A stretch of DNA of 64,000 nt from Distichodus sexfasciatus (Eukaryota; Chordata; Actinopteri; Characiformes; Distichodontidae), in assembly GCA_032718565.1 (NCBI GenBank), contig JAVGVS010000782.1:1-64000 (forward strand), written 5' to 3'. The translations under genes and the position numbers were made by a program. Of the stretch, positions 1 to 10,853 are shown piece by piece. Position 1 is the first letter of the stretch. Every line of letters starts with the position of its first letter. The notes beneath the pieces are model-generated. The model worked only from the letters and a program-made list of their open reading frames with translations, was not told the DNA's origin and did not search any database.

Positions 1-156
1 ATTAATGTATTTATTTTTATTATTAATGTATTTATTTTTATTACTATTGCACTGAAGGCAAAATATATTAAAGTTTGATCTTCTGCCCATCTCTAGCCTC
101 CACCCAAATTTTTTCCTCCCACCAATTTATGTAATGCAGCTGTGTCAATAACAGAT

Positions 157-204
157 GTGTGTGTGTGTGTGTGCGTGTTCGTGTGTGTGTGTGTTTGTGT
201 TCCT
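157..204 (+). repeat. (TG)n microsatellite
   Basis: TG run with a few interruptions. Confidence 0.9.
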
Positions 205-392
205 CTTCCCAAAGCATTTTTTAATCTCCCATCTTCTCCACACCCCCCGACTCTGCCATGTTCTGGCTCGGTGGGGGTCAGGGTTGGGGTCCTGCAGCTC
301 GGGGTTCGGCCCCTCGCTGGAATGCTGGGAGTGTGAGGCGTGACCGTCCCTAACAACTCCTCCGTCTCTTCTTTCTCTCTTGCTCTTTACAG

Positions 393-500
393 CGAGAACA
401 GAAGAGGAGCAGAGGCCAGACGCTGGACATTCTCATCCCGTCAGCAGAGTTCTTGTCCCATTGTTCTCGCTGCTGCTCTAAATTGGAGGAGAGTCTTTAG
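393..500 (+). other. Possible unidentified terminal coding exon
   Basis: A strong pyrimidine tract and CAG acceptor (ctttctctcttgctctttacag) precede an open frame of 35 codons. The frame ends in TAG (residues ...TLDILIPSAEFLSHCSRCC...). I do not recognise the peptide, and no donor-bearing partner exon is identified. It could be the last exon of a gene lying upstream, or chance. Low confidence. Confidence 0.18.
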
Positions 501-1850
501 AACAAAACACCCCAAAACCTCCCCGATGTGAGGGAGCATCTCTCACCCCTGCAGTGCTGCTGCTTTGTGGTCGGTGGTGGGGGCTAAGCCGTGAAACTTC
601 CATTCCTCACATTCCACAACCACACACACACACACATCAAAACCTGCAATCAGAGCCTCTTGTTGACGACTTTCTCCGGCATGTGTTTACTTTGATTGAC
701 ATTATGGGTAAGAAGATTTTAGAAAGGTTTATTCAGTGTACTAATATAAATATATAGAGCAATATGAGGGAAAGAAAAAATATTTGCCATATTTAAGAGA
801 GTGCAGGCATGTTGTAGGATAAGAAATACATTAACGAGAACCTTATTTACAGAGATTATTTGTAAATAGAATGAGGAATAACAAAAAGTTCATACAGATC
901 TGCTCACCTTTGTTAGAGAAAATATTTCAGCTTTAATAATTGAGTACATTTCCAGTACAAACCGTGTTGCTTGACTATGAAGACAAACAATTCAAACTAA
1001 ATAATCGTTATCATTGTATCGTGATACTGATTAGGGCCCTCATCGCCCAGTCCTACACTGAAGCGTTATTCCAGTTATTCCTTGAGAAGGTAAATGTGGA
1101 AGTGATGATGTGATCTTTTGCAGGTGAGTTGTTGGGTGGTGTGTTTGAAGGACTGGTCAGGTGGTGGTGGTGTTTTTAGATCTGTTCCACCACAGCTGTA
1201 GGTTTAGGGTTTATGGGTCTGTGGTGCCGTCTGGTGGTGAACTGGTAGCATTGTATAACAGCTTGGCACAGTAAACTCTCAAGATTCTTTCATAAGACTG
1301 TGGAAATTGAAATAGAATTTACAAACAGATTACGTTAAAGAAATAAAAACGAAGTGTAAGATCTGAAAATATATAGAAAGTATGCTACTAAAATAGACAT
1401 TAAGATAGTCACGTGTTCTGCCTTTATGTAATGGATTTAAAAGCCTACAGATTGTGAACAGCAAGTGAGCGGCAGACAGGAAGCGTTATTAAGAACAGTT
1501 CAAATTTAAACAGGATATAAAAATCTGTCAGTTCATAACACTACAGAGCATTTGCAGTTTGATTAACACTTTATTTCACAGTTTCTCTGTTCTTTATCTG
1601 CTTAAACAGGTAACTGCAGTGACTTGTGAATTGGAATATAAAATATGAAATGGAATACATTGCAAAACTCACTAAGCTATTAATTACAGTTTTACAATGT
1701 GGTTAATATGTAAGATGGCTTTGTGTTCACTCGCGCACCCCTGGGCAACTTTCCAAATTCACAAGGTGAATCAAGCATCACTAATGGTGGCTAAGAAGCT
1801 GGTCAATGCATTTTAAATACATAATATAAGTATTACTAGATGCTATAGGT

Positions 1851-2001
1851 CATGGGTAGGCAACTCCGGTTCTGGAGGGCTGGTGTCCTGGAGGTTTTTC
1901 TTCTTACCTGTTCAGTGGTTATCTACCTGAGACCAGGAGTGAATGTTGGATGGAAAACCTCCAGGACACTAGCCCTCCTGGACCGGAGTTGCCTACCCCT
2001 G
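1851..2001. mobile_element. hAT-type MITE, 151 bp, with target duplication
   Basis: Near-palindromic element. The left end CATGGGTAGGCAACTCCGG is the reverse complement of the right end apart from one base, and the inverted repeats run for about 45 bp into the element. Flanks are ctataggt and ttataggt (7 of 8 matching), the 8-bp duplication typical of hAT. There is no coding capacity. A half copy of the same ends lies near 49040-49080. Confidence 0.85.
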
Positions 2002-2146
2002 TTATAGGTGGCGAAAATATCTTGTTTTGGCCTTTTGATGGGAAGACTGCTTTGGTAAGTGTTATTATCAGAAAGGACTCTCAGTAGCACTGGAAGACAC
2101 AACAAATATGTTTTAATCTATCACACCCCCATTCCCTCTGTAGGAG

Positions 2147-2773
2147 TAAGTTGGCATTGCAGCACACGTCTAACCCCTATGGTTATCCTACATTAGTTAC
2201 CAAAACAGCAAAATTCCAAGACACAGCTGTCATAAACAGCGACAGAACATCCGCCCCATCTGTGCAGGAAGCTGACTGGGAGAGATCTAATGCTCTCACA
2301 CGACACCTCTCAGCTTGTGAAGTGAAGTGCACCTTTTGTTGCAAAATTGTTGTAAATTGTCAGGTTGGCTACAGACAGAAAGAGTTCACATGAGTCAGTT
2401 TGTGTTATAATTACAGGTGGAAAGCTGTGTTGGAATGTCCTGGTTAAGATGTGTTCAAGCAGGTGATGGAGTGTTTTGCAGATGTTATTATTACAGATTG
2501 CTCAACACGGCAGCCGCCAGCTCTCTGCTTGACACTACACTTCTGGGAATCCAGCTCTTCCAGTACGACCAGCTCCGAGAAGTCCACACTCAGAGTAAAA
2601 CTCCCACAAAACAATGGTGTGACGTAGACGGTAAGCACTCCGCCAGTAATTCCACTTATAGTCCTGCGCTGAGAGACAACTGCTCAGCGTGGTTTAGTGA
2701 AAGTGTGAAGTGGGAATCGTCTGCTCTGTTTTCTTATGCTTTAGTTTTCATGATAAATTTTTTACGCCTTTAG
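2147..2773 (+). other. Exon-like ORF island of unknown nature
   Basis: Two consecutive open stretches (about 2147-2393 and 2417-2773) with plausible CAG/TAG acceptors at 2144 and 2416, a donor-like gtaagc near 2631 and more balanced base composition than the flanks. Peptides such as SSLLDTTLLGIQLFQYDQLR match no family I can name. It may be exons of an upstream gene, relic transposon code or noncoding DNA. Confidence 0.15.
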
Positions 2774-2868
2774 GCACAGTGTTGAAAAATTAGTGGCTTT
2801 AAGCTGCTCAAACCACCAAAACACAGTGTAACCCAGAATTAAAATGGTTCTTTATGGTCCAGACTAAA

Positions 2869-3115
2869 ATGAGTAAGTAATTATTTGTCATTGTGAACAC
2901 ACCACAGCACAGCACACAGTGCACCACAATGAAATGTGACATTTAACCCATCCGTGAAGGAGCAGCAGGCAGTTAACAAGCGCCCAGGGAGCAGTGCTTG
3001 GGGACGGTACCTTGCTCATGAGTACCTCAGCGGTAACTTTACTGGCCCTGGATTTGACCCTGCGACCTTCTGATCACGGGGCGAACACCGTACCGTTACG
3101 CCACCAGCTGCCCCG
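2869..3115 (-). mobile_element. tRNA-derived SINE, family A, near full length
   Basis: Minus strand: a tRNA-like head (ggcgtaacggtacgg as A box, ggtcgcagggtcaaatcc as B box), then the family core GGTACTCATGAGCAAGGTAC, CTGCTCCTTCACGGATGGG and the tail GTTCACAATGACAAATAAT. About 15 related copies occur in the window. Confidence 0.88.
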
Positions 3116-3667
3116 CTGTTGTGTTGAGATGTTTGTTTCAAAAGAGAAATCTGATGAAATTTGGTGTGTGTTATGTGGAAAGGTGAGCTGATCCTGAACC
3201 AGCTGATCAACATGAAATGCTGCTGGATGTTGAGGAGAATGGAGATTGAGGTTAATCATTCTACAGCACATTACGCTGTGTTTGATGACATGGTTAATGA
3301 TTAACTGTCTTGTGCATGGTGAAATATGTTTAGTGAATCAACAAAATCACACTATTAATCACATACGTATGGTCATGTGTTTATTATCAGTTTGATGTTT
3401 GTAATTCATTAGTCATGACAGTGTAGGAAATGATCAACATTAACAGACGTAAAGGATCGTATTATTCTTGAAGCGCTTCACACACATGCTGATGTTTTTA
3501 CCGGATGATTCCACATACAGCAGATGAAACTATGTAAATATATTTCCATACGGCTGGAGAAAGATCTTATACAACATCTCTAGCAGTTCTAAAAGTGTGC
3601 GCAGATAAAGCTGTGTCAACGCAAAAGTGACAGACATTATCTTTCCTGTGAGCAGTGACGGCTGAAC

Positions 3668-4226
3668 GTGTAATTTCTTTCTTTTTCTTTGTCCTTTTTC
3701 TCATTTTCTGCCTATATCTATTTCTCCCTCACTTTCTCTTTTTCCCATTCTCTCAACTTCTCTCTCTTTCACTCTCTGTCCTTTTTTCTCCCTCTTTCTT
3801 GCTCTCTTTTCTCCCTCACTTTCTCACCTTTTCCCCTCCTCACTTTCTTTCTGTTTCTCTCATTCTGTCTCAATTTCTCTCCTTTTGTTTGTGTCCTTTT
3901 TTTTCGCTCTTTTTCTAAGTTTCTGTCTCTCTCTTTTCTCCCTCACTTTATCTCTTTTCCTCCCTCTTTTTCTCATTCTCTCTCAGTTTCTCTTTCTCCC
4001 TCTCTCTCTCTCCTTTTTCTCCCTCTTTCTTTCTCACTTTCTCGCTCTTATTCTCTGTCAAATTCTCTCACTTTCTCTCTCTGTCTCTTTTTCTCACTTA
4101 CTTTCTCCATTTTTCTCCCTCTTTCACTCTCACTCTCTCTCTCTCTCACTTTCTCTTTGTATTTTTCTTTCTAGTTTTTATCTTCTTCCTCTGTCTTTCG
4201 CTCTCATTCTCTCTCCCCCTTTTTCT
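3668..4226 (+). repeat. Polypyrimidine tract, about 560 bp
   Basis: Almost pure C/T on the plus strand, built from degenerate CTTT, CTCT and CCCT units. Apparent ORFs here are Ser/Phe/Leu low-complexity artefacts. Confidence 0.95.
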
Positions 4227-4333
4227 GGTGAGCATCAGCCAAGCAGCAGCTGCAGTGACGTATAGACAGGTAAGAAAAAGGCAGCAGTCGATGAAATGCA
4301 GACAGACAGGTCTAGTAGGAGGCCAGGCCCACA

Positions 4334-4334
<1 letters not shown>

Positions 4335-4366
<32 letters not shown>
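4335..4366 (+). repeat. (TC)n microsatellite
   Basis: Perfect TC run upstream of myzap exon 1. Confidence 0.95.
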
Positions 4367-4370
<4 letters not shown>

Positions 4371-4683
4371 GGAGGAGCCCGTGTGGGTGTGTATGTGTGT
4401 GTTTGTGAGTGTGTGTATCGCTCTGTCACTCTGGACTGTGTGGAGTATTGCTTTTCCTCTGACCTATGCACATTGGAATACCGTCCTCCCCCTCGTTCTT
4501 TTCTCTCCTCCCCTCTCTCTCTCTCTCTCCCTTTCTCTTGCTCGGCCTTATCGTCTGCAGGAAGGAATTCTAACACAGGCCTCTGACTGGAGGAGAGGAA
4601 CTTTTTCTCAGCTTTCCTCCCGTTCACACACTCACTCGTTTGGTGGCTAGTGGCCTGCAGCGAGGGGCAGCTGGTGCCAGAGT

Positions 4684-4746
4684 GTGTGTTTGGGAGTGTG
4701 TGTGTGTGTGTGTTTGGGAGTGTGTATGTGTGTGTGTGTGTGTGTT
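4684..4746 (+). repeat. (TG)n repeat next to the myzap start
   Basis: Interrupted TG repeat ending about 30 bp before the myzap ATG, probably within its 5' UTR. Confidence 0.85.
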
Positions 4747-4778
4747 TGGTGTTGTGAGAAGGACAGTAAGAGGCAGTC

Positions 4779-4844
4779 ATGCTACGGAACGGCACGGCCG
4801 GCTCGCTCACCACCACCACGTCCGACCCGGAGCAGGGCAATGAG
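4779..4844 (+). CDS. myzap: myzap coding exon 1
   Basis: Holds the initiator ATG (4779) and 22 codons, ending GAG before the donor gtaaga in phase 0. The peptide begins MLRNGTAGSLTTTT, matching the MLR start and Ser/Thr-rich opening of the family. It is preceded by TG-rich 5' sequence. The transcription start is not determinable from sequence. Confidence 0.85.
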
Positions 4845-7800
4845 GTAAGAGAGTTTTGGGAATATCGGCAGGGTGGAGGAGAGTTTCCGTTTTCTCTTCC
4901 TCTTTTCCTCTCTTGCCGTCCCCTCACGTCCAGACTGGCGTTTGTTTGTTTTTTACTTGTTTTCTACTTGCTGTCCCCCTTTAAGCTTTCAGTACTGGAA
5001 AGCTTTTTCAGTAGCTCATCAGTTACGAAGCTACTTTTAAAATTTAAATGATTTTTACAGAAAATACTTTTTCAAAATTCTCTCTTAACAAAGACGGACA
5101 TTTTCATCTAGCAGGTGTTTGTGATTGTATCACAGTGCACTTTTGACAGCTGCCAGATGGAGTTCACCTTGGCCAAGATGGGAGTAGGAATCTGTGTCCA
5201 TATTTAACAAAATGTACAATTTACCCAATGAACAGAAGTTCCACATTTGAGTGTAACACAAGCTGAACATCGCAACACTCTCTACCTCCAAAACACCATT
5301 GGGATTTGACTTTACACTGCTAAAAAATATAGATTTTAGTATTACTTTTATGTTTCAGATAGTTTTTATATAATTGGTTTCAAGAGTTTGCTGCAGCATG
5401 AATATTCAGAATTACTGGATGAAACAGCTTGGATGTAGTTGCTACTTTTACTACTATATTAAAACTGCAGCTTGTAGTGGAGCTTACATACTTTTAATGA
5501 CAAGTCGCTTCCAGCTTGCACCGAATTAAAAGTAGCTTTCTTCAACACTGGAGGCTTTCTTCTCACTTCGTCCATCTGTCATTGTGTCTCCTGTGCTTTG
5601 GGCTATGATTTAATAACTTGTGCACATCATAGCTGATCATTCCTGGTGCGTTGTGCTGCTCTGCGGCTGGCTGAGAGACATGTTTAGCGCTGATGGAGGG
5701 AGACGGGGGCCGTAATCAGATCTGTGTGTCCGAGGGCCGGGGCCCTGTCATGTTTATTTTATCAGCACACGGCATTGAATTGAGCAGAGCGACAGTCGGC
5801 TGCCACTGAGAGCCTCGGGAGCACGTCTCACTCCTCACCCTGTGAATGTGAGGGTTTTCTGAACCAGAGAAAGTTCAAAATGACGAGCAACAACAGCTTT
5901 TTATAACCAGACTCTTGATCTTGATATGGGGTTGTATAAAAATTTGATTTGATTTGGCCCTGCCATAATTACCTGTTTATCTTCTCTTTCCAAGAAGTGA
6001 CTGGGTGCTGCAGGGTTTGAATGGAAAAGCAAAATTTGGTCATATTTTACATGATCCATGAACATGTGACTTCTTACACACTTTAAAAATAACATTGATC
6101 TTCTATAATTTACTTTAACTAAAACCAAAATTTTCTTCAGTGTAACATTGGGTTTTTATGGCCGTGTTTAAGAGTGTATGTGTTAATGCACCACACAGGA
6201 ACTAGATGTATTAAAAATTTGCTAAATTGAAATAACAAGATATTGTGCTTGTTTCCAGTAAAATACAACATTTTATAGATAAATTAGATATAACATTCAT
6301 GTAGTATGTAAAGTTGTGAGTTAAACACCAAAATGGGGATTTCTTAGAGAGAGCAATACAGAACTAGAATTAAACTAGAATTGAAATAATAAGGTGAAAT
6401 AATTAGTAAATTTTTCAAAACGCGTATTTTTAATGTGTTTTGGGCCTTTCGTTTACACGTAAACTGTGCTTTAGCCCACTCAAATGCATATTTTTAAAAA
6501 CACCCTTCAAAGTGAGGATTTTTCAGACTGCTGGATTTTGTGGATACATGTAAATGAAAGGCTCAAACGGATAAATATTTGTTTATAAAAATATCTGCAT
6601 GTGTGTCGACAGGCCCTAAGTCAGCAGTCGAACCACATGGATCTTTACAGTGTGTGTGGGGCGTATTAACATTTTTCAACTTACAGTTTTACCTACATAC
6701 AGTTTTAAGTTAATTTGGCATCCTCAAATTTTCATTTTGTTACAAGTTGTAACAGTGAAAACAGCGTTGGTGTTCCAGTGTTCCAGTGAACCAGACATAC
6801 CGGCCGTGTAGATTTTGTCTGCCTCGGGGCTGGGCGTCTCATAACTCTTATGATATATTCACCACAGTGCTATGAATATGAAAGTTTCCTTCATTTGCGT
6901 TGGGTGTATTTTCTTTGAACTGTAAGAATACGTTCTTCTAAAACCAGGTGTGGACCAACTATGTAGGTGACATAGAGAATCCTGAGAACGACACAGACAA
7001 ACATCCAGAGCATGTGGGTTTTTCTTAAATCTTAGAGAAGTGGTGAAAAATCTGGTATGATAATTATGTCCCGGTCTTATTTAGAGTTTCCTCATTCTGT
7101 GATCTCTTCCTTCCTGTTTTACTGCTCATCTGTGCCGTGTAAACAGTGGCTCAGTTCCAATTTACAAGCCTCAAACTCTCTCACTTTCCCCAAACACTTA
7201 CACACGGCAACGATTGCAGGTTTAGAAAAGCAGTTGTCTCTTATAGTGTTCCTAGATCAATTCAACCTGCACTGAATTTAGTGTGAGTGTAAGTTCAGAA
7301 ATACTGAAATAAACATTTGTGACCAGGTTGGTACGCATTGGAGAAGAAATGTATTTATCCCTCCTTTGTGGATTTGTTGAAGGGCAAAGGGTGTTGGGGA
7401 AGGGAACAGGTTTCAGTCTCATAAACAATCTTATCATCAGACATCTACATGAACCATCACTCGACCGCTTGCTGCCAGAATGGACATGCACTGAAAATGT
7501 ACTTAGGTAGTTTACATTAGGTACATTATATTGACCTTTGATAATTTTCCACGTTGTAAGTGAAATAACTGTAAATATGAAAAGATGATGTTTGTAGTGT
7601 AGTGTAGATTGTAGTGTTCTAAATGTTAGTTAAATCTAAATGTTAGTCATACTTTTAAGACATACTGTTTTATTAATAGACTGGATATAGAATTGTTCAT
7701 GTTGAAACTGTTTCTAACCTCTTGCACATCCAGTGTAAAAGTCAACTTCCACTTTTGGAGGTAATACTGCATCCAAACTGTCTCCCTTTCTACCTCTAGT

Positions 7801-10800
7801 TCTAGTTCTAGTTCTAGTTTAGAGTACTCCACTCCTAGTTTAAAATGTATATTTTGTATTCTATTTATATATTGTTTATTCCATGTGCCTTATTTGTCCT
7901 TTGTTCTTTGTTCCCTCTTTTTTATTGCCACGTTGTTTCGTCTCTCTGTATATCTGTACAGAGATGACAATAAAGTTTACTTTGACTTTCACTTTGACAA
8001 TTATATAAATTACAAAAATTCACACTAAGGTGTAGTGCAATCCCTTAATTATCTAATGCTGAATAATATTAGGAATCTTCTACATTTATACATCAAGAGC
8101 ACACATTTCCATAGCAACGGCATGGAATTATATAGTACTTTTTCCATAGTAATAATATCAGAAGCTGTTATCCAGAGCAACTTCCATTTCCTAATTTCAT
8201 GGACAGTCTCCCTGCCGCAGCTTGGGGTTAAGGCTCTTGTTCAGTGGTGGTAGTGCTGGAGGTAGGACTTCAACCCTCAACCTCTTGGTCCAGAGGTGAC
8301 TATTCTCACCACTAGACCACCACCACCTCACATATTACTGGACAAGTACTGGACTTACTGTACAGTATAATAAATACGGGATTTAATTATAATTCTCAGT
8401 AGGTTAAAACACTGACCGAGGCATGGTTACTGCACCTGAGTTTGTAATTGACGTTCATTTTTATTTTTTATTTTTTAATGTTTAGAGGACAGTAAAGCGC
8501 TTCAGACTGACGCTGCGAACTGATGATGACGCCAAGCGACAGAATGTGACGAGGAGTTCTGCACGTGCAGTAAGTGTCTATGCTCTTCCTTTATTAAAAA
8601 GGCGTGAGACGTTTCCTTCTTCTGACTTCAACTTAAACAACATTCCAATTGACTTTTATGAGTTACAGTGTTACAGCTTGAGCCAGATCACATTAATGAA
8701 AAGGTGAAGATGCCTCGGCTATTCATATGATATATTTATGGCTATTTTAAGAGTGAATGTGTTTAAATTTACATTTAAGTGAGTGATTATTTGCCATTGT
8801 GAACACAGCACAGCACACAGTACACCACAACCAAAATTCGACCCATCCGTGAAGGAGCAGTGGGCAGCTGACGTGGGCAGCACCCAGGGAGCAGTGCTTG
8901 GGGACGGTAACTTGCTAATGAGTACCTCAGTGCTACCTTTGATTACTAACTGCCTAAAATACACCACATGCACTGTATATAAGTGGAAAGCACTATAATC
9001 TTACTCAATATCTTACTGTGCCTGATTTTAAAATATTTTTATAGCACTTTTAATCGTTTTATTTCTTTTTTATCTTTATTTTTTATTTCTTTTCTTATTA
9101 CTTTTTTCTTTTTATCTTTAATTTGAACATTTTAATATTGCTTCTGTAAAGCACATTGACTGACCCTTGTGTATGATAATGTGCTCTATAAATAAACTTG
9201 CCTTGCCTATAATATATTTGTATTTCAGTTTTGCAAACTTCAGTACATAACGTTCCTGTATGGCAAAATAATTAACACAATCGCTCTTAAACACAGCCAT
9301 GAAAAGTTAGTTGAAATTACATAAAGGGTCACTTTAAGTTCAAATAAATGAGTTTAAGATCGAAAAATAGAGTTTAAGATGGATTAATTAAGAGTTTATT
9401 CACACAAAACATTGTGCAAAATGATGTGTTACACTGCTTGTTCACAAGTGAAATGTTTTTATGGAATGTAGACTCCGCCTCATTTTCATCCACTTCCCAT
9501 TTTAAACATCCACCACCACTAAGAGTTCCTTCAAGAGTCCAGCTGGAGTAAAAGCACAGCTAAAGCACTAAGAGTTCCTTCAAGAGTCCAGCTGGAGTAA
9601 AAGCACAGCTAAACGTGTCTTATATGAAGGGAGAGGTGTAGACTCAGAGATTTAGAGCTTATCTCGGTGCCGATGGGTGCGGCACTTAATCACAAAAAGA
9701 CGAGCTGCTCTGTGAAGTGGGATCAACGTGTATAGCATGTGTAAAATTACACTAATGGGGCAGTTGGGTGTGTAACAGTTGGGAGTTGGCCTCGTGATCT
9801 GAATCACCAGGGACTTGTAAAGGCACCACTGAGGTGCTCATGAGCAAGGTACCTTCCCCAAGCACTGCTCCTCGAATGCTGCCAAAAAAGCTGCCCACTG
9901 CTCCTTCACAGATGAGTAGTTGTGTTGCATTGTGTGCTGTGCTTTGTTCACAATGACAAATATTTACTCACTCACTTAAATGTAGAACAAAGTGTGGCCT
10001 AAACACTTATTGACAGGTGACAAAATTGGCGTGTTCACTACCGTTAATTTCTTCCCTGCCGACTTTAAATGTTGATGTAATAACGTCTAATGTTAATGCA
10101 CTTTCTAAAATATGACTAGTTGAAAATATTTGAAAATATTTTCTTACATGTTTTCTTAAATGGCGTCTTAAGAAAGTTAAGATGTTTAAATAGTATAATA
10201 TTATACAATTGTAAAAATAAAGAAAACATTAAGCTAAAGTATTATTTATTTATTTATTTGTTTGTTTGTTTGTTTATTGTCTTGTCTGATTTTCTATTTT
10301 TTATTTTAGTTTTTTTTTTAAATCCTTTTCTTTTTGGCAAATTATACTTAGCCTTTATAAATAAACTTTACTTGCACAAATAAGAATGCAATAAATTATG
10401 TGTACGACAGCAATGTGTAGATTTCAAATCTGAAATAAGAAAGCACTAGTGAAGGTCCGATCCCTGGTGAAAGATTTGTAAGACCCATTAGTGGATTTGA
10501 AGAACAAGTTTCATCTTGAGAACAGTTGGTAAATGAGGCCCAAAGTTTGTTCAGTGCTATAATTCTGACTATGGCACTGAACTTGATTGGATTTTAACAG
10601 TTTGTGAGTGAGGCCCAGTGTTCCTTTCTTGCTTGTAATTGTCCCAAATTGTTTGCTGTGAATCCTCTCTGGTGTGGTTAGTAACCGACCTGCCTGTTTA
10701 CTAAAGGTGGCACAGCCATTTTGTGAGCTTGTTTCCCGATGTTGTGGTCATTCTTTTACAGATGAGTGTGAGTTTGATCAGACTTTTCACTTTTCTTTAT

Positions 10801-10817
10801 TACAAGGACGGGAGAGT

Positions 10818-10853
<36 letters not shown>

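Larger units (their letters stand above)
532..4778. other. Region upstream of myzap
   Basis: Mostly AT-rich, apparently noncoding. It holds a hAT MITE (1851-2001), an unidentified ORF island (2147-2773), a reverse SINE (2869-3115), a long pyrimidine tract (3668-4226) and TC/TG repeats up to the myzap ATG. Fragments resembling the ends of hAT elements occur near 1000-1060. No TATA box is obvious upstream of 4779. The sequence 4560-4778 is the most likely myzap 5' UTR. Confidence 0.5.
4845..8485. other. myzap intron 1 contents
   Basis: Mostly unique AT-rich sequence. A segment near 5125-5225 recurs inverted at about 50925-51015, so it is a dispersed repeat. 5690-5830 is a repeat-poor, GC-richer island that may be regulatory. 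7793-7818 is a short TCTAGT repeat. A retroposon 3' end (7925-7998) and a reverse SINE (8117-8335) lie near the exon 2 end. Confidence 0.5.

Noticed and set aside
3655..4265. Long plus-strand ORFs of 87-161 codons
   Set aside because: Produced by the pyrimidine tract; the translations are Ser/Phe/Leu low complexity in all frames.
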